Positions 47,225-59,272 of a stretch of 64,000 nt of DNA are shown here, one piece after another. Numbering within the stretch: position 1 is the stretch's first letter; each line of letters starts with the position of its first letter. The notes under the pieces were generated by a model, which was not told the origin of the DNA, made no database searches, and worked only from the letters and a program-made list of their open reading frames with translations. Origin of the DNA: Petunia secreta (lineage: Eukaryota; Streptophyta; Magnoliopsida; Solanales; Solanaceae); NCBI GenBank assembly GCA_029990175.1, contig JARKIP010000053.1, positions 12,232,001 through 12,296,000 of the forward strand, written 5' to 3'. A program made the translations under genes and the position numbers.

Positions 47225-47910
47225 TGTATGTGCTAAAAGTGAATTTTGACAACAATAATTAATTTTATATTTATGTGGGTCAAAATCAAGTTGTTATATC
47301 AAGTCTATTTGTTAAATAACCGTTTGGATCTAGGAATAAGGCTATGGTCATGAAATCAAGTTGTAGTCATAAGTTAAATCATACGACACAAGCAAATACT
47401 GAACAATCAAAGTAAAGAGTAACGATAATCTTATTGAGTGAAGATCCAAGAGAAACTCATATTCTTCACAAAATTGATTTTACAGTAGTAAGTAATCAAT
47501 GAGTTACCAATGTTACTAATATTGGTACAAGAAATATTTATACTACTTTCTAATTCTAGAAGTTCCCTATACACATTCGGACATGTACCCCCTTTTGGAT
47601 AAAGCTTTGTCTCCTCTATGAATTGTAGATGTGGGTGTCAGTGCTTGACCAATAATATTTCTCATACTGAGGTATTGACAGAATTGTTTTCTTTTAGTCC
47701 TTGGGTAAGGGATCCAATATTTACTTGAGTCTGCGACCAATAGCAGTCTTTATATTGAACTAGGCTTGTGTGTCCGGGCCAGTTCTATAATGCCTTATAT
47801 AATCTTCTGCCTTCGGTTGTTCTCTCAATCTCTTGCCATGTCACTTTAATTTACCTTTACTTTACCTTCAGGTGACGCGACACGCAGCTTTTGTGGTTGA
47901 TTTTCTAACA
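47225..47910 (-). repeat. 5' LTR of the second Tat-type element (approximate)
   Basis: The inner end at 47225 is fixed by the primer site. The outer end is placed at TTTTCTAACA (47910), which reads TGTTAGAAAATC on the minus strand, but no partner LTR is available to confirm it. The real end could lie up to about 150 bases further. Confidence 0.45.
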
Positions 47911-48149
47911 AGATCATTAAATTTGAAGTAAGATGCTTCACAGAAACAAATAAAATAAATTATCTAGAGATTTATTTGACACGCACCTAAATTTGCTTAC
48001 TGATTAAGGCAAGAACTAACATAATGTAGTGAAAGCTTAGGGAGTTTTAAGGTTAAACATCAGAATAAAACCCCTAGTCCTCGCATCTATATTTTTAGTT
48101 TTCTATTTCTAAAATAAATTTACTTCAAGTCCATAACATTTATTTTACA

Positions 48150-48481
48150 ACAAATCATGTGATGCATTTTAATTTTTATTACTCAATATGCTTAGTTGAA
48201 ATTAGTAGAATTAGTAAGTTGGAAATTAGTTGGAAGTTAGTGAGGTTGTTGGAATGGAAAATTTGTGGGGAAAATAGTTAAGCTTTTGGCAAGCCATTTA
48301 GCTATAAATCAGATGTAATATACTCAATATGGATCATCCAATTCAGTAAAATATACAATTTTAATTATAATTCTTGGTGATTTTCTCTATTATAACCTTA
48401 GACACCATTTCCCCCTTCCTCAAACTTGCTCTTGAGGAACCTGTTCTAGCCATTTCTAGTTTTGTGTGTTATTCTGCATCA
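48150..48481 (+). repeat. 5' LTR of gypsy element F (start approximate)
   Basis: It ends TTCTGCATCA, directly before the tRNA-Met primer site GTTGGTATCAGAGC at 48482-48495. It contains TAGCTATAAATCAG near 48300, a probable TATA box. The start is a guess, since no partner LTR is visible in the window. Confidence 0.65.
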
Positions 48482-48848
48482 GTTGGTATCAGAGCTATTT
48501 GATTCTTGGCTAATCAATCCACCATGTGTATATGGGGGGAGCTAATGCACAGGGAAGAAGCTTACATAAAAGAATACGTTCTTGCATCGCTTTTTTTGTA
48601 GAAAGCTCGACCAGCGAGAAAAAGTGTTTGATTGTGTCGTAGCTCTATTATTCAGATGTTGTTTATCGTTGGTGAGATTGGGTGAGGGAATCAGAAAGTG
48701 TCTCAAAAACCGGGCGGGCGGGCTTTTGGCCACACGAAAAAATGGAAGTGGGTGGAGGGTGCTTCTAAGGAGTCGAAGGAAGCCATGAATGCAATGTTCA
48801 CAAAGTTTTGTAAGAGGCATGAAGATATAGAGTTGCATTATAAGAAAA
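48482..48848 (+). pseudogene. Element F: primer site and leader/start of gag
   Basis: The primer site TGGTATCAGAGC at 48484-48495 is a perfect standard gypsy form. The gag start should follow near 48520-48850, but the region is decayed. The open frame 48582-48788 does not resemble gag. It is cut at AAGAAAA (48848) by a solo LTR. Confidence 0.65.
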
Positions 48849-50718
48849 TGACATGACCCAGATTCTGCCTAGGTCGTGCGGGCACCCGACAACCTCCCCT
48901 AGACCCGTCGGGCGAACTCTTTTTAGTCGAAATAACAAATTGAACATAAAAGAAACGCAATGAACAGAGACGAGGCTTAGAAAACATAAACATACTTATA
49001 TACAAATCTAAACTGTATAAAAGGAACTACAAAATACAACCCGATATACTAAGTTTAGAGCTATCCAGGCCAGATATCTAAGAGTAAAAGGAATATATAC
49101 ATCTTCCGAATGGAGCTAAATATGGATAATATGACAGAACTAGAGTTATATATCCTACTCCCAATATGTAACCAAGCTAAATCATGAAATGTAGGCTGCA
49201 ATGCAATGTTGTCCAAGCCCTGGCGTAGTAAACACGTTCTACAATCCTGCAAAGATTCAGAACTTAATCGAATACTCCTATTTCACAAGTTTCATTTCCA
49301 TAATCGCATCAGAACTTCTATCCTCTACATAATCAAGCCTTAAGCTAAAATATTGATGTTTACGATAACCTCAAAATACTTTGATAATTAAGTAGATACT
49401 ACATCTAAAACAATACAATCAATAAATAAAAAAGTCATCCCGTAGTAAGTACGCCTAACGACAGCTATACACGTAAAAACACGTGGGTAGAAGTTCCACA
49501 AGGTTGTCAAAAGAATAGAATAAATCACTTACCTTAACCCTGTTGAGTACTTAAATACCTTCCAAGAAACTCTTCAAACAACTCAACTTAATCTACTATA
49601 GCATAAGAAGATTCATAATCAATTCAACAAAATTACGATTTTCGATCTTTATCTTATGGGTTTTCAATCATACGAGCTAGCCATAACTCCTATAAGCTTA
49701 GATACATAAAAAAGATGGAATATATTACCTCAAAACAACAAGAAAAATCCAAATTCAAGCTTACTTCACCTTGAAGAACCCTCAAATTCAACAACTAGAT
49801 GAGAGATATGAATCATCTGACCTTTACACACTTTTCGAGGGTCAATTCACGTTATAACCTCATAGATATTGAACTAATTAGGACGGGTACACTTAGAGGA
49901 TATTTGGTACTGTTTTGAATAAGAGAAGAATTAAAAATTAAAGATGAAACGATTAATATATCAACTAGGAAGTTCCACCACCTCAATCTCCAAGCAGGTG
50001 GGTAAGCTGCCTGCTTGGCAGCTTGAGTTGTCCGACTTCGGACACTTGTATCTCAATACTCAGATGTTGTATTGATGAACGGTTTACGACATTAGAAATT
50101 AGACACATGGGGATTTAATTCCAGATAAAGATCTCCTCATGACTCTCAGTAGTTCGGGAGAAAACTTCACCGCAATATGACCTATGAACCTGTCTATGTA
50201 GCTCCTTATAGTGCAGATTATTGCACCTGCAGCTGCAGGTATGCAATTTGGGTCCAAACGGGAACCTAAAAGGCTCGAAATGACCCAAAATTTGGTAAAT
50301 AAGTCATACAATACTTGTGTGACATGCTTGCGAAGACGGAACTCGAATCAGATCTTTAAAACTCAAGATACGTCTCCCACAGAAATAGGTCGATTTCTTA
50401 ACTTTCGGGATTTTTATAAAATTTTTGGAACGACCTCGGAACTCACATTCAAAAGTTCTCACAGGTCAAAAATGACCATATGAACCTAACACAACTTTTC
50501 GATTTTGAATCGGAGCTTATTTGGTCAAATCGAGCTCAAAAACCTCTTTTAAGCTTTACCGACAACTGAAACGGAAACCTTCTCAAAAATCATACCAAAC
50601 GAGGTCCGAATCAGATCAAATTTTACAGACAGGTCATAATGGACCTTACGAAATTTAAAGACTGTCGGCACGCTAATCGAAGTCCTACCCTCCAACAAGT
50701 CTAGCTAAGGTCGTTTCA
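48849..50718 (-). mobile_element. Solo LTR, 1.87 kb, inserted in element F
   Basis: It begins TGACATGACCC and ends GGTCGTTTCA (TG...CA), with GAAAA duplicated on both sides (48844-48848 and 50719-50723). Its outer 100 bases at each end resemble the 2.6 kb LTRs of the 9.2 kb element (GTCGTGCGGGCACCCGACA; AATCGGAGC...CGAGCTCAAAAACCTCTTTT), but the middle lacks their minisatellite. It is a related LTR family, with the interior presumably lost by recombination between LTRs. Confidence 0.9.
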
Positions 50719-50849
50719 GAAAATGATCATGGATTTAATGGAGAAGATGAATATCAGTTTGAGGAGTATGCGATTCAAATCCTTCATTGTCAACCTCTTC
50801 TACTGTGGAATTAGATCACGATTGTCCAAATTGGATTTTCAAAAGGTAA

Positions 50850-51995
50850 AATATACATACAGATACTTCAACTTTTCAAATGATTTTACGGGCACCTAAT
50901 GTGGGCATAAGTGTGTCTCATGGACACCTAATGCTGACATGAAAAGTATAGTGTATTTCACGTTCATGTGTAAAAGAGTAATGAGCCAATTCTTCTTTTT
51001 TCTTATTTTTTAATTAATTATATGCAGTGGGCCCACCATTCAATGCTTCCTAAAACCATCTTATAAAATCAGTAACCATTATCTCCGGTACCAGACACAT
51101 CATTTAATCTTTTTTATACATATTGTACTTAATAAAACTAACATTGATACCCAAATCTTGCTAAAAAAAATGAGATCTATGAATTTTATTGATTCATAGG
51201 CTCAAACTCGTTCAGTAATTTTCAATCAAACTACACAATAAATCTTACAAATTGATTCATTGTAAATAAAAAAAAAACTCTTTAAAAAAGTCATTATTTC
51301 TTCTATGTGTAAAGTATCTATTATTACTAAAGAAGATGAAAGCGTTAAAGAAGAGGAAATTCAAAAGGAGCACTTCAATTTCGAAGCATCTGTAGCAAAA
51401 AAGGCTATTAATCATGAAGAAATAAATTATTATACTCGTTGGTGACAAGAGAATCCGACCAATGCTCTACCTCACCGCCAGCAAGCTCATCACCATCGCC
51501 TGAGAATCTGAGGAGGGAAGACAGGCGAAGGACATGTGTGGGAGAAAAACGAAGGCCATGGAAGGGACAGAAGAAGGGGAATGGGAAAGTGTTTCTCTAG
51601 TATTGTTTTGTAAGAAGAAAAGAGAGTATATGTGTGGGGGTCGCGGGAGGGAAATGGTGGTAGGGAAGAGTATGATTACGGGAGTGGGAGGAGAAAGGTG
51701 GTCTACTTTTTTCATTTTAGGCATAAATTTAGTGTTTGGTTTTTATTTCATTCTTTTGTATTTCTCTTTTTTGTTAAAAGATATTTATAGGTTAATTTTT
51801 TAAAAAGAAATCCATGTGTCATCTTCTGATTTGTTATACTGCCATGTCATAGCGAATGAGAGTCACGCATTAGGTCAGGCGGATACTAGTGTGTACAACA
51901 CACACTTATGTCCACATGAGGTGTTAGGAAAGTCATTTAGAAAATTAGGGCGTCTAACTGACAGTTGGTGCCAATTTGTAATGTTTGTATATGTA
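50850..51995. mobile_element. DNA transposon with long imperfect terminal inverted repeats
   Basis: On the left, CACCTAATGTGGGCATAAGTGTG (50891-50913). On the right, CACACTTATGTCCACATGAGGTG (51901-51923). These are inverse complements with few mismatches, extended outwards by ATGATTTTACGGG versus TTAGGAAAGTCAT. The ends are not fixed to the base. The interior has an AG-rich stretch at 51480-51720 that is open in both strands without a known domain. It lies inside gag of element F. Confidence 0.6.
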
Positions 51996-52019
51996 TTCTG
52001 TACTTCCAAAATTCAATGG

Positions 52020-52460
52020 GTAAGACCTCAAGACTTGGCTGTATAAGGTGGATCGATTTTTTTCAATAGATGATGTTTCAAATGAACAAAAGGACAAGGT
52101 TTCTATAATCCATCTGGAGAGGGAAGCAATTCAATAGCACCAAGCCTTAATAGGGGAAGGAGACACCAAATTCTTCCTTCTTGGGAGGAATATGTACTGG
52201 CCTTGTACAAGAGATTTGGGCATGGTTATGATGATGCTACGACTGACTTGATAAATCTGAGGCAAATAAGAAATGTTAGTTAGATCAAGCAACCTTTGAC
52301 AAGGTACTAACCAGAGTAAATCTTTCTACTTCTGATGCCATTAGTTATTTCATTGATGATTTAAAGCCTAAGTTCAAGTTAGATGTTAAGACCCCTAGAC
52401 CTAAAGATTTACAAGAAGCTTATAAGTTGGAAAGATTACAAGAGTGTTCCTTCTTTAATA
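52020..52460 (+). pseudogene. Element F: gag remnant
   Basis: In one frame from 52027: DLKTWLYKVDRFFSIDDVSN, followed after further stops by LYKRFGHGYDDA and by DLINLRQI. This is the gag core of gypsy elements of the type that begins with a WxxxxEQFF motif. It is interrupted by several stops, with no zinc knuckle seen. Confidence 0.65.
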
Positions 52461-52663
52461 AGAATAAATACCAAAAAATAGTCAATTCCAGGGAAAGCCT
52501 ATAGCTGCTACAAGATTTGGTAACAACATGGCATATAACGGACTTAGAATAATTCTTACTGGTGCTGAAATAAATAAAAAGAGAGCCAAGAAATTGTATT
52601 TTTTTCTGTGATGAGAAGTATGTATAAGGACAAAAATGCAATAAATCTAAGTAGCTTTATGTA

Positions 52664-53050
52664 TTGGAAGTTAAAGATGAAGGAGTGGAGGAAGAGTACA
52701 GCGAAAAAGTTTTTGAGCATTATACAATAAATGCAGAAGTAGAAGAAGGTCCTGCTACTTCATTGCAAGCACTTAATGGGGCCAAAAGTTATCAGATCTT
52801 GAAGGTGACTGGGTATCATGATAAAAGGCCATTAAATATCCTAAATGATACTGGTAGCACCTATATTGCTAGCTGCTGAAACTGCCAAGACACTAGGTTT
52901 TCAAACCTCTGCTATTACCAACCAGGTTAGTGTAGCTGATGGAAGTATGATATAAATATTTGAAGACTGCAAGGTATTCAATTGGATTCCACATGGCATA
53001 ATATTTAGCAATGATGTGTTTATCATTCCCTTGGATCTTGTGATATGATT
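52664..53050 (+). pseudogene. Element F: protease remnant
   Basis: The frame 52664-52879 ends with NILNDTGSTYIAS, the catalytic Asp-Thr-Gly at about 52846-52854, preceded by the LQALNGAKSYQILKVTG text usual for this protease. The second half is out of frame. The active triad is intact although the product is truncated. Confidence 0.75.
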
Positions 53051-53239
53051 CTGGGAGTTTAATGGCTACTTATATTAGGGGACATCAAGCTAAACTTGAG
53101 TAACCTGACAATGGAGTTCCATTACAAAAAGAAAGAAGAGGAATGTACTGAGGGGATCTTCTAACTCCAATTAATATTTGTTCTTACTTCAGCTACAACT
53201 CAGTGAGTGCATAAATCTTCCCTCCTATCTGTATGCATA

Positions 53240-54538
53240 GAAAATAGAGAAGGAAAAAGAAGTGAATACTCATATTTTTGAAGTATTGAAAAAATATGCT
53301 AGTGTGTTTGCTATGCATGATGCATTACCACCTCATAGAGGAATTTTTCATCATAAGATACCTCTCTAAAATTATAGTCAAACTATCAGTAAAAGACCAT
53401 AATGACACCCTACTATAAAGAAAGATATCATAGAGAAATTGGTGGATGAAATAATGCAACAAGGCATTATGCACAACAATAGCAGCCCATTTGAATTACA
53501 TGTGATTTTGATAGGAAAGAAAGATGGGACTTGGAGACTCTATATTGATTATAGAAAGTTGAATAAGAATAATATTAAAGACAAATTCCCTATTCCCATT
53601 ATTGAAGACTTATAGGATGAATTATAAGGAGCAGTGATCTTTTCAAAAATTGACATAACAGATGGATACCACATGCTTAGGATGGCTGAAGAAGATGTTC
53701 ATAAGACTGCATTTAGAACACATTGTGGGCACTATGAGTGCTTAGTGATGCCATTTATCCTTACCAATGCTCCATCCACACTTCAAGGGTTGACGAATCA
53801 TGTGTTTAAGCAGTATTTTAGGAAAGTTTATTCTGGTATTTTTTTTGATGATATCCTCATGAATTGTAAAAGTTTATCATATCATTTAACACACTTTAAG
53901 ATGGTCTTTGAGTTGATGCTAACCTCACAGCTATTCAAAGGAGTCAAAGTGCTTCTTTGGAGTCAGAGATATTGAATACCCTAGTCGTTTCATATCGGTT
54001 GAGAGTGAATCTACTTATCCTAACAAGATCAGTATTGTGAAAAACTGGCCAATACCTACTATATTTAAGCAGCAAAGAGGATTCTTGGGGCTCGTATGAT
54101 ATTATATGAGGTTTGGGAAAATGTATGGTATAATTTGTAAACCATTGACTGAGCTACTATCGAAGGACAACTTTAACTGGTCAAAAGAAACTACTTCAGT
54201 CTTTGAACAGTTAAAAAAAGCCTTAATATTTGTTCCAGTATTAGCATTGCCTGACTACTTCAAGAAGTTCATAGTCGAGACTAATGCTAGTCAATAGGGA
54301 AAGGTGTTGTTCTGTGTCAAGAAGGGAACCCTATAGCTTATATCAATAAGGCTCTTTCACCTAGGCATCTTTCATACTCAGTATATGAGAAGGAGCTGTT
54401 AGCCTTGGTCTATGTTGTGACCAGATGGCCACAATATCAATTGGGGAGGCTCTTTTTAGTTAAAACAGATCATAGAGCACTGAAGTTTTTATTACATCAA
54501 CAATTACATACTAAAATTCAGTTGGCCTGGGTAGCTAA
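53240..54538 (+). pseudogene. Element F: reverse transcriptase and RNase H, decayed
   Basis: RT blocks: KKDGTWRLYIDYRKLNK (about 53519-53570), stops near 53612 and 53625, FSKIDITDGYHMLRM (53638-53682), LVMPFILTNAPSTLQ, and active-site FFDDIL (53841-53858; the first residue is usually Tyr). RNase H follows from 54106 (ALPDYFKKFIVETNAS, then a stop). The sequence stops at 54538, where an LTR fragment begins, so integrase is missing. Confidence 0.85.
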
Positions 54539-54540
54539 CA

Positions 54541-55025
54541 TGATCCGAATTCTCGACTAGGCCGTGTAGGTACCTGACTACATCTCCTAGACCTATCGAG
54601 CGAGTCGTGCTGACTGAATCGATATAAATGGCACAAAATTACTTTGAAAAAAAAATAAACCTAACTTTAGCAATAAAAGATAACTTCCAAGGATAGACAT
54701 ATATACAAGTTGCCTGAATAGTACAGCTAGCTACCCAAAATACACAATTCTAGAGGTTTCCAGATCCGACATCTAAGAAGTCAAAAAGATAAACATCTCC
54801 CTAAATGAGCAAAAATAAGATAAACTAGAATATCTACAGCTGGTGGCCTCCATGGACAAGCTGGCTCCTCGTGGATAGTTAAGAACGTAGTGCTCCTCAA
54901 TCAGGACGCAGCTGGCTAGATCATGAAGCAGAATCTATCGAAACAAAAATAAACAACAAGAAACAAAGAAGGAGTGAGTCATAAGGACCCAAAAAGCTAG
55001 AAATAGCTAACCAACCCGAAGGATA
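54541..55025 (-). repeat. Truncated LTR of the GACCCG...GGCCGTG family
   Basis: TGATCCGAATTCTCGACTAGGCCGTG matches the GACCCGGAATTCGGCTAGGCCGTG terminus at 2981 and 9602 with several changes. Homology runs through the A-rich part and GTGAGTCATAAGGACCC (compare GTGAGTCAAAAGGACTC at 3412). It ends where element D's LTR starts, so element D may have inserted into it or a deletion removed the rest. Confidence 0.75.
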
Positions 55026-55029
55026 AGTA

Positions 55030-56454
55030 TGTAATAAGTTGGTATTTTACAAACTTAAAGCCTATTCTAAGCTTTCGTTTTTAAATCCAAAGGCAACGTT
55101 TGGTGTTATTAATGTCGTGAATTGCTCTCTTTCATGTTATATCGAATGGTATAAACATCGATTGAAAAGTAAAGCTAAAAGAGCAAGGAGTCAAAAAGTC
55201 AAGGATCTTGTCACAGCTTGAGACGCTCAGCCTAGCAAGTAGACGCTCCACCCAGAGGAAGCATTGTCAAGGTGCTCCGCCTGAGCCGGGCCACTGCCCA
55301 ATTATGCACATCTTCCAGGCGCTCCGCCTAGAATTGGGGCGCTCCGTCCAAGACAAGCTATGACCAGGCGCTCCGCCTGGCACTAGGCGCTCCGCACAAG
55401 ATAAGCATTGTCCAGGCGCTCCACCTGGCAAGTAGGCGCTCCGCCTGAGCAAAGCCACTGCCCAATTATGCACATTTTCCAGGCGCTCCACCTAAAACAC
55501 GGGATTATGAACTTGTATATATACCAAAAGCTAGGGTTTTCACAAAGAATAATTCCATACTTACACTCAAAAGCTAGGAGGTGATTTTGAGAGCCAAGTA
55601 GAGGTGATTACATCAATTTGTAAGCTTCTTAACTTGTATTTTTGAATCGTGATCATTATATCAATTCAAGATTCATGTTTGAATCCATTATTTTGTTTCA
55701 TTACATATTTCTTGGTTTGATTCAAACCCTAGTTATGAGTAGCTAAACTTATAATTAGGGGTGTAAATATGCTATAGTGATCGAAAATCAATGGGTGTTA
55801 TTCTATTTCACTAACTATAACATAAGTATCGATTATCTAATTCCCCATTATAATAACATCAAAATTTCAATATCCATGATATTTGGGATTTCTTGTCTAC
55901 TTGCTAAATAAAGACTCGGGAGAGATTAGTTAGTGTAGAATAGTACAATTGGCGAGGATTTAGGTTGATAGGCTATTGGAATAGACTAACCTATCTAAAA
56001 GGAGTTACGCTCGGAAGAGGTCTCCTTTCCTCGGGTCTTTGAGTGGCGCATTAATCGTTCAACTACGGCTTTGACGAGCGGGTTGTGAAAGATCTCTTCT
56101 AGGCCGGAAGGATTCTAGAGATCATAATAAGAAGACTCGACCATAATTATACTTGTGTTGTAAATGTGAAGTAATTACACCCGTTGATTGGAAATTGCTC
56201 TTAGTCATTTACACTCCTAGTCTAGTATTATCGAATCATCTTAAATGCTTAATTTGTGTGCTTGGTAGTTAATTGTAGTGTTACATAAAACAACCCCATC
56301 TCTAGGACTCAACATTAAACTTCAATTAAATTTCTACTTGCAACTCTCTTACTTGACAAGCTAGTTTCCTTAGGAAATCGACCCCGAATCACATCGGTAT
56401 TATACTTTGACGACCGCCCCTCACCATTTAAGCTGTAGGATTGAGCATGGATCA
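55030..56454 (+). repeat. 5' LTR of Athila-type element D
   Basis: It begins TGTAATAAGTTGG and ends GCATGGATCA just before the primer site, giving 1425 bp. The start is inferred from the TG dinucleotide at the edge of the preceding LTR fragment. Nine GGCGCTCCGCC-type near-palindromes occupy 55225-55492, followed by TATATATACC (55515), a possible TATA box. The open frame 55491-55267 (minus) crosses the repeats and is not a gene. Confidence 0.75.
55225..55492. repeat. Near-palindrome cluster AGGCGCTCCGCCT in the element D LTR
   Basis: About nine copies of (A/G)GGCGCTCCGCC(T) or one-base variants, 20-45 bases apart, with spacer phrases repeated (CACTGCCCAATTATGCACAT occurs twice, and GACAAGC/GATAAGC recurs). 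The arms GGCG and CGCC are kept more than the central CTC. Confidence 0.9.
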
Positions 56455-56459
56455 AATTT

Positions 56460-56477
56460 TGGCGCCATTGCCGGGGA
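56460..56477 (+). promoter_or_regulatory. Primer binding site of element D (tRNA-Asp type)
   Basis: TGGCGCCATTGCCGGGGA has one change from the standard TGGCGCCGTTGCCGGGGA, which I recall as the Athila/Calypso-type site complementary to tRNA-Asp. Confidence 0.85.
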
Positions 56478-56579
56478 ACTACGGTTTCAATATTGAGTTG
56501 CATTAATTAATTAAAGTTGTTTAGTTCGCAAGTCCTAGAATTTTACTTTTGTTTTTTGTTTTACCTTGTGCAGGTGAAC

Positions 56580-58255
56580 ATGTCTTATAGGAGAAATCCT
56601 AATCAGAATTAGTGGAATTCCAATTACAATCATTATTATAACCAACAACATGGGGATCCGCAAAGCTATGAAGAAGAATATGATGAAGAGTTCTATATAA
56701 AACTCAACCAAGAGGGCTATCCATTCCATGTCGAACATGTGGACGAAGATGGGATACAAGAAGAAGCTAATGATCCTAAATTTGAGAATATGAACCCTCA
56801 AGATGACAACCTTTTTGGCCAAGCAAATGAAGAAGGAAATCTTGGAGAAAATGAAGGTGTTTTGCGGGTAATGCTAATCGGGGTGGCAACAATGAAAACC
56901 AAGGCGGCCGAGGTGTAAACCAAGGGGGCCGCAGTGTAAACCGTGGAGGTAGAGCAAATGTCAACCGAGGGGGCAATGCCAATAGAGCTAATGCTCGCAA
57001 TGTCAACCGGAATCAAGAGTATGCTAGAGGTGCTCGGGACTATCAACAAGAGAAGCGAGACTATGAAGATGAAGAGGAGATCGAAGAAGAAATTGATATG
57101 AATTGTTTTGCAAGTGCCATAGTTCCTCCACCTATTCATGGCAATGCTAGTTTTAGTATTCAGAATGTGATTCTTCAAGGTCTTGAACAACATGGTTGCT
57201 TTGGTGGAACTAAGAATGAAGATGCAAATGATCACTTGAGAAACTTTGTACAAACTTGTAATCTATACAAGTCGGAAAGGGTATCAGAAGAGTCATTGAG
57301 GTTGAGAGTGTTTTCTTACTCTGTCACCGGAAAAGCTAAAGATTGGTTGAACAAGTTGCCGAGAAACTCTATTTTCACGTGGCAAGAGTTAGTAAAACAA
57401 TTCCTAAGGAAGTTTTCCCCAAAAGGAAAGAAAGCGACATTGAGGGACAAGATCTACATGTTTGAGGAAGAGTCATCTGATTCTTTGACCGAGGCTTGGG
57501 AAGCTTTCCAAGATGGGTTGCTCCGGTGTCCTAATCATGGATTCAGTGGAAAAATATTGTTGTAAAGCTTCTATCAAGGCTTAAACAAGATGAATCAATC
57601 CGCCTTGGAAACTTTATGTGATAGTGTCACCATGGACATGAGGTATGAAGAGGTGAAAGATATCCTAGAAAAAATGACTAAGAGATCTCAAGAATGGCAA
57701 TCAAGAGCTAAGAATCTGGGAAGAGAAGTTGGGATTAGTCCAATAATGATGGAAAGACTTGAAGCTCAAGATGAGACAATGGTGAGAATCTTGACATCAG
57801 TGGAACTCATGAACAAGAACTCAAAGGCAGATAGGGAAGCCAATGAAAAGAAGTGGCACAAGGTGGAGAATATCCACACCATAAATGCCGGGCATCAAGT
57901 GGCCCCAATGGGTTATGTGACTCCTGGAGGTATTCCTTTGTCCCTTCTCCAACATGGGCAAGAATGATACTATCCGGAACAATGCTATCATGTGCAAGAT
58001 GGAGAAGAAGCAAATTATGTTTGTAACTACCAAGGGCAAATAGGGTATGATCAAGGTGGTTATCAAAGACCTTATCAATAACCGTACCAACAACTATATC
58101 AACAAGCCTACCAACAATAAGGGAAATGGAGGCCGAGACAAGGAAGAAGTAATTGGACTAGCAACCAAGAGGGGAGAGGAGCCGGTTCCTCTCAACAATA
58201 TGCTCCAAGACCTCCGTTCAAGCAAAATGATCAAGAAGCGAAAGCTCCCACAAAA
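56580..58255 (+). pseudogene. Element D: gag, broken
   Basis: ATG 56580 starts MSYRRNPNQN, then TAG at 56610 (codon 11). The frame continues with an Asn/Glu-rich N-terminus, changes near 56865, and passes a Gly/Asn/Arg-rich tract. From 57098 the retrotransposon gag domain is clear (HLRNFVQTC, AKDWLNKLPRNSIFTW, LTEAWEAFQDGLLRCPNHGF) up to TAA at 57563. The next part (57590-57967, SALETLCDSVTMDMRYEEV) follows in another frame. At least four breaks, so no Gag is made. Confidence 0.9.
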
Positions 58256-59272
58256 TTGGAAGAAATGATGAGTCAAATGCTTCAAAATCAACAAGGCTAC
58301 TCCGGAGACATGAAGGACATGGAGCAAACTACGTCATATTCCACATCCATCAAGGAGCTTGAGTTACAAATGAGACAACTAGCACATCAAGTCAATCAAA
58401 GGCCGCAAGGAGCATTACCAAGTGATATGGTAGTGAATCCTAAAAGAGGCGGTAAGGACCAAGTGATGGCAATTAAAACTCGAAGTGGCAAGACATGGGA
58501 AGACCCAAAAGCCAAGAGTAATGATGATGCGGAGTTGAGAATGCAAGATGATCATGTAGGTTTCGAGTGGAATGATAATGAAGCTATTGGAGGGGAGATG
58601 GGGCAAGAAGAAATGGAGAGGCAAGGTGATGTATTTGCGCAAGAGTATGATGATGATGTTCAAGAAGTCACTAAAAAGCCTAATCCCCAAAACACCACCA
58701 CCCAAATAGCCAAACTAGAGAACACTCCACAACCCAAAGAAAGCCCTTCCAACCCAAGCTCCATTCCTAAACTACCCCTTCCTTTCCCACAAAAGAGCAA
58801 CAAACAAAGAGAAATATCCCATGCAAAGAAAATTTGGGAGAAAATAGCAAGTACTTCCATCAACATTCCATTGGTTGATGCTTTAGGACAAATGCCCTAT
58901 ATTACTAAATTCATGAAAGACTTGGTGACCAAGAAGACATATGGATATTTCGAGAAAATCAAGGTGACTCATCAAGTGAGTGCAATTGTGTCAAAATACA
59001 TGGCTCTAAAGATGGAAGATCCCGGGGCTTTTACCATTCCATGCACAATTGATTTAAGACACTTCAAGAAGGCTTTGTGTGGCCTAGGTGCAAGTATCAA
59101 CTTAATGCCATATGCGGTGTATAAGACATTGGACACCAAAGCACCTAGACCAATAACTATGAACCTACAAATGGTAGATCGCTCAATGAAAAGTCCGATT
59201 GGGATTATTGACAATGTGTTGGTGACAAATTCGTCTTCCCAGTGGATTTTGTTATTCTTGATTGCCCCATAG
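58256..59272 (+). pseudogene. Element D: gag-protease linker and protease N-terminal part
   Basis: 338 open codons: Gln/Met-rich coiled-coil-like start, an LAHQVNQRPQGALPSD segment, an acidic stretch, a Pro-rich stretch (LPLPFPQKSN) and the protease. At the catalytic position the text is LCGLGASINLMPY, where Athila proteases normally have CDLGAS: the Asp codon has become GGC (59081-59083). Loss of that Asp should abolish proteolysis. The frame is lost near 59240. Confidence 0.85.

Noticed and set aside
48582..48788. 68-codon frame as an intact gag start of element F
   Set aside because: No gag similarity; the opposite strand is equally open.
51467..51803. Host gene between 51467 and 51803
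   Set aside because: Frames on both strands overlap in a purine-rich stretch within a TIR element; no homology recognised.
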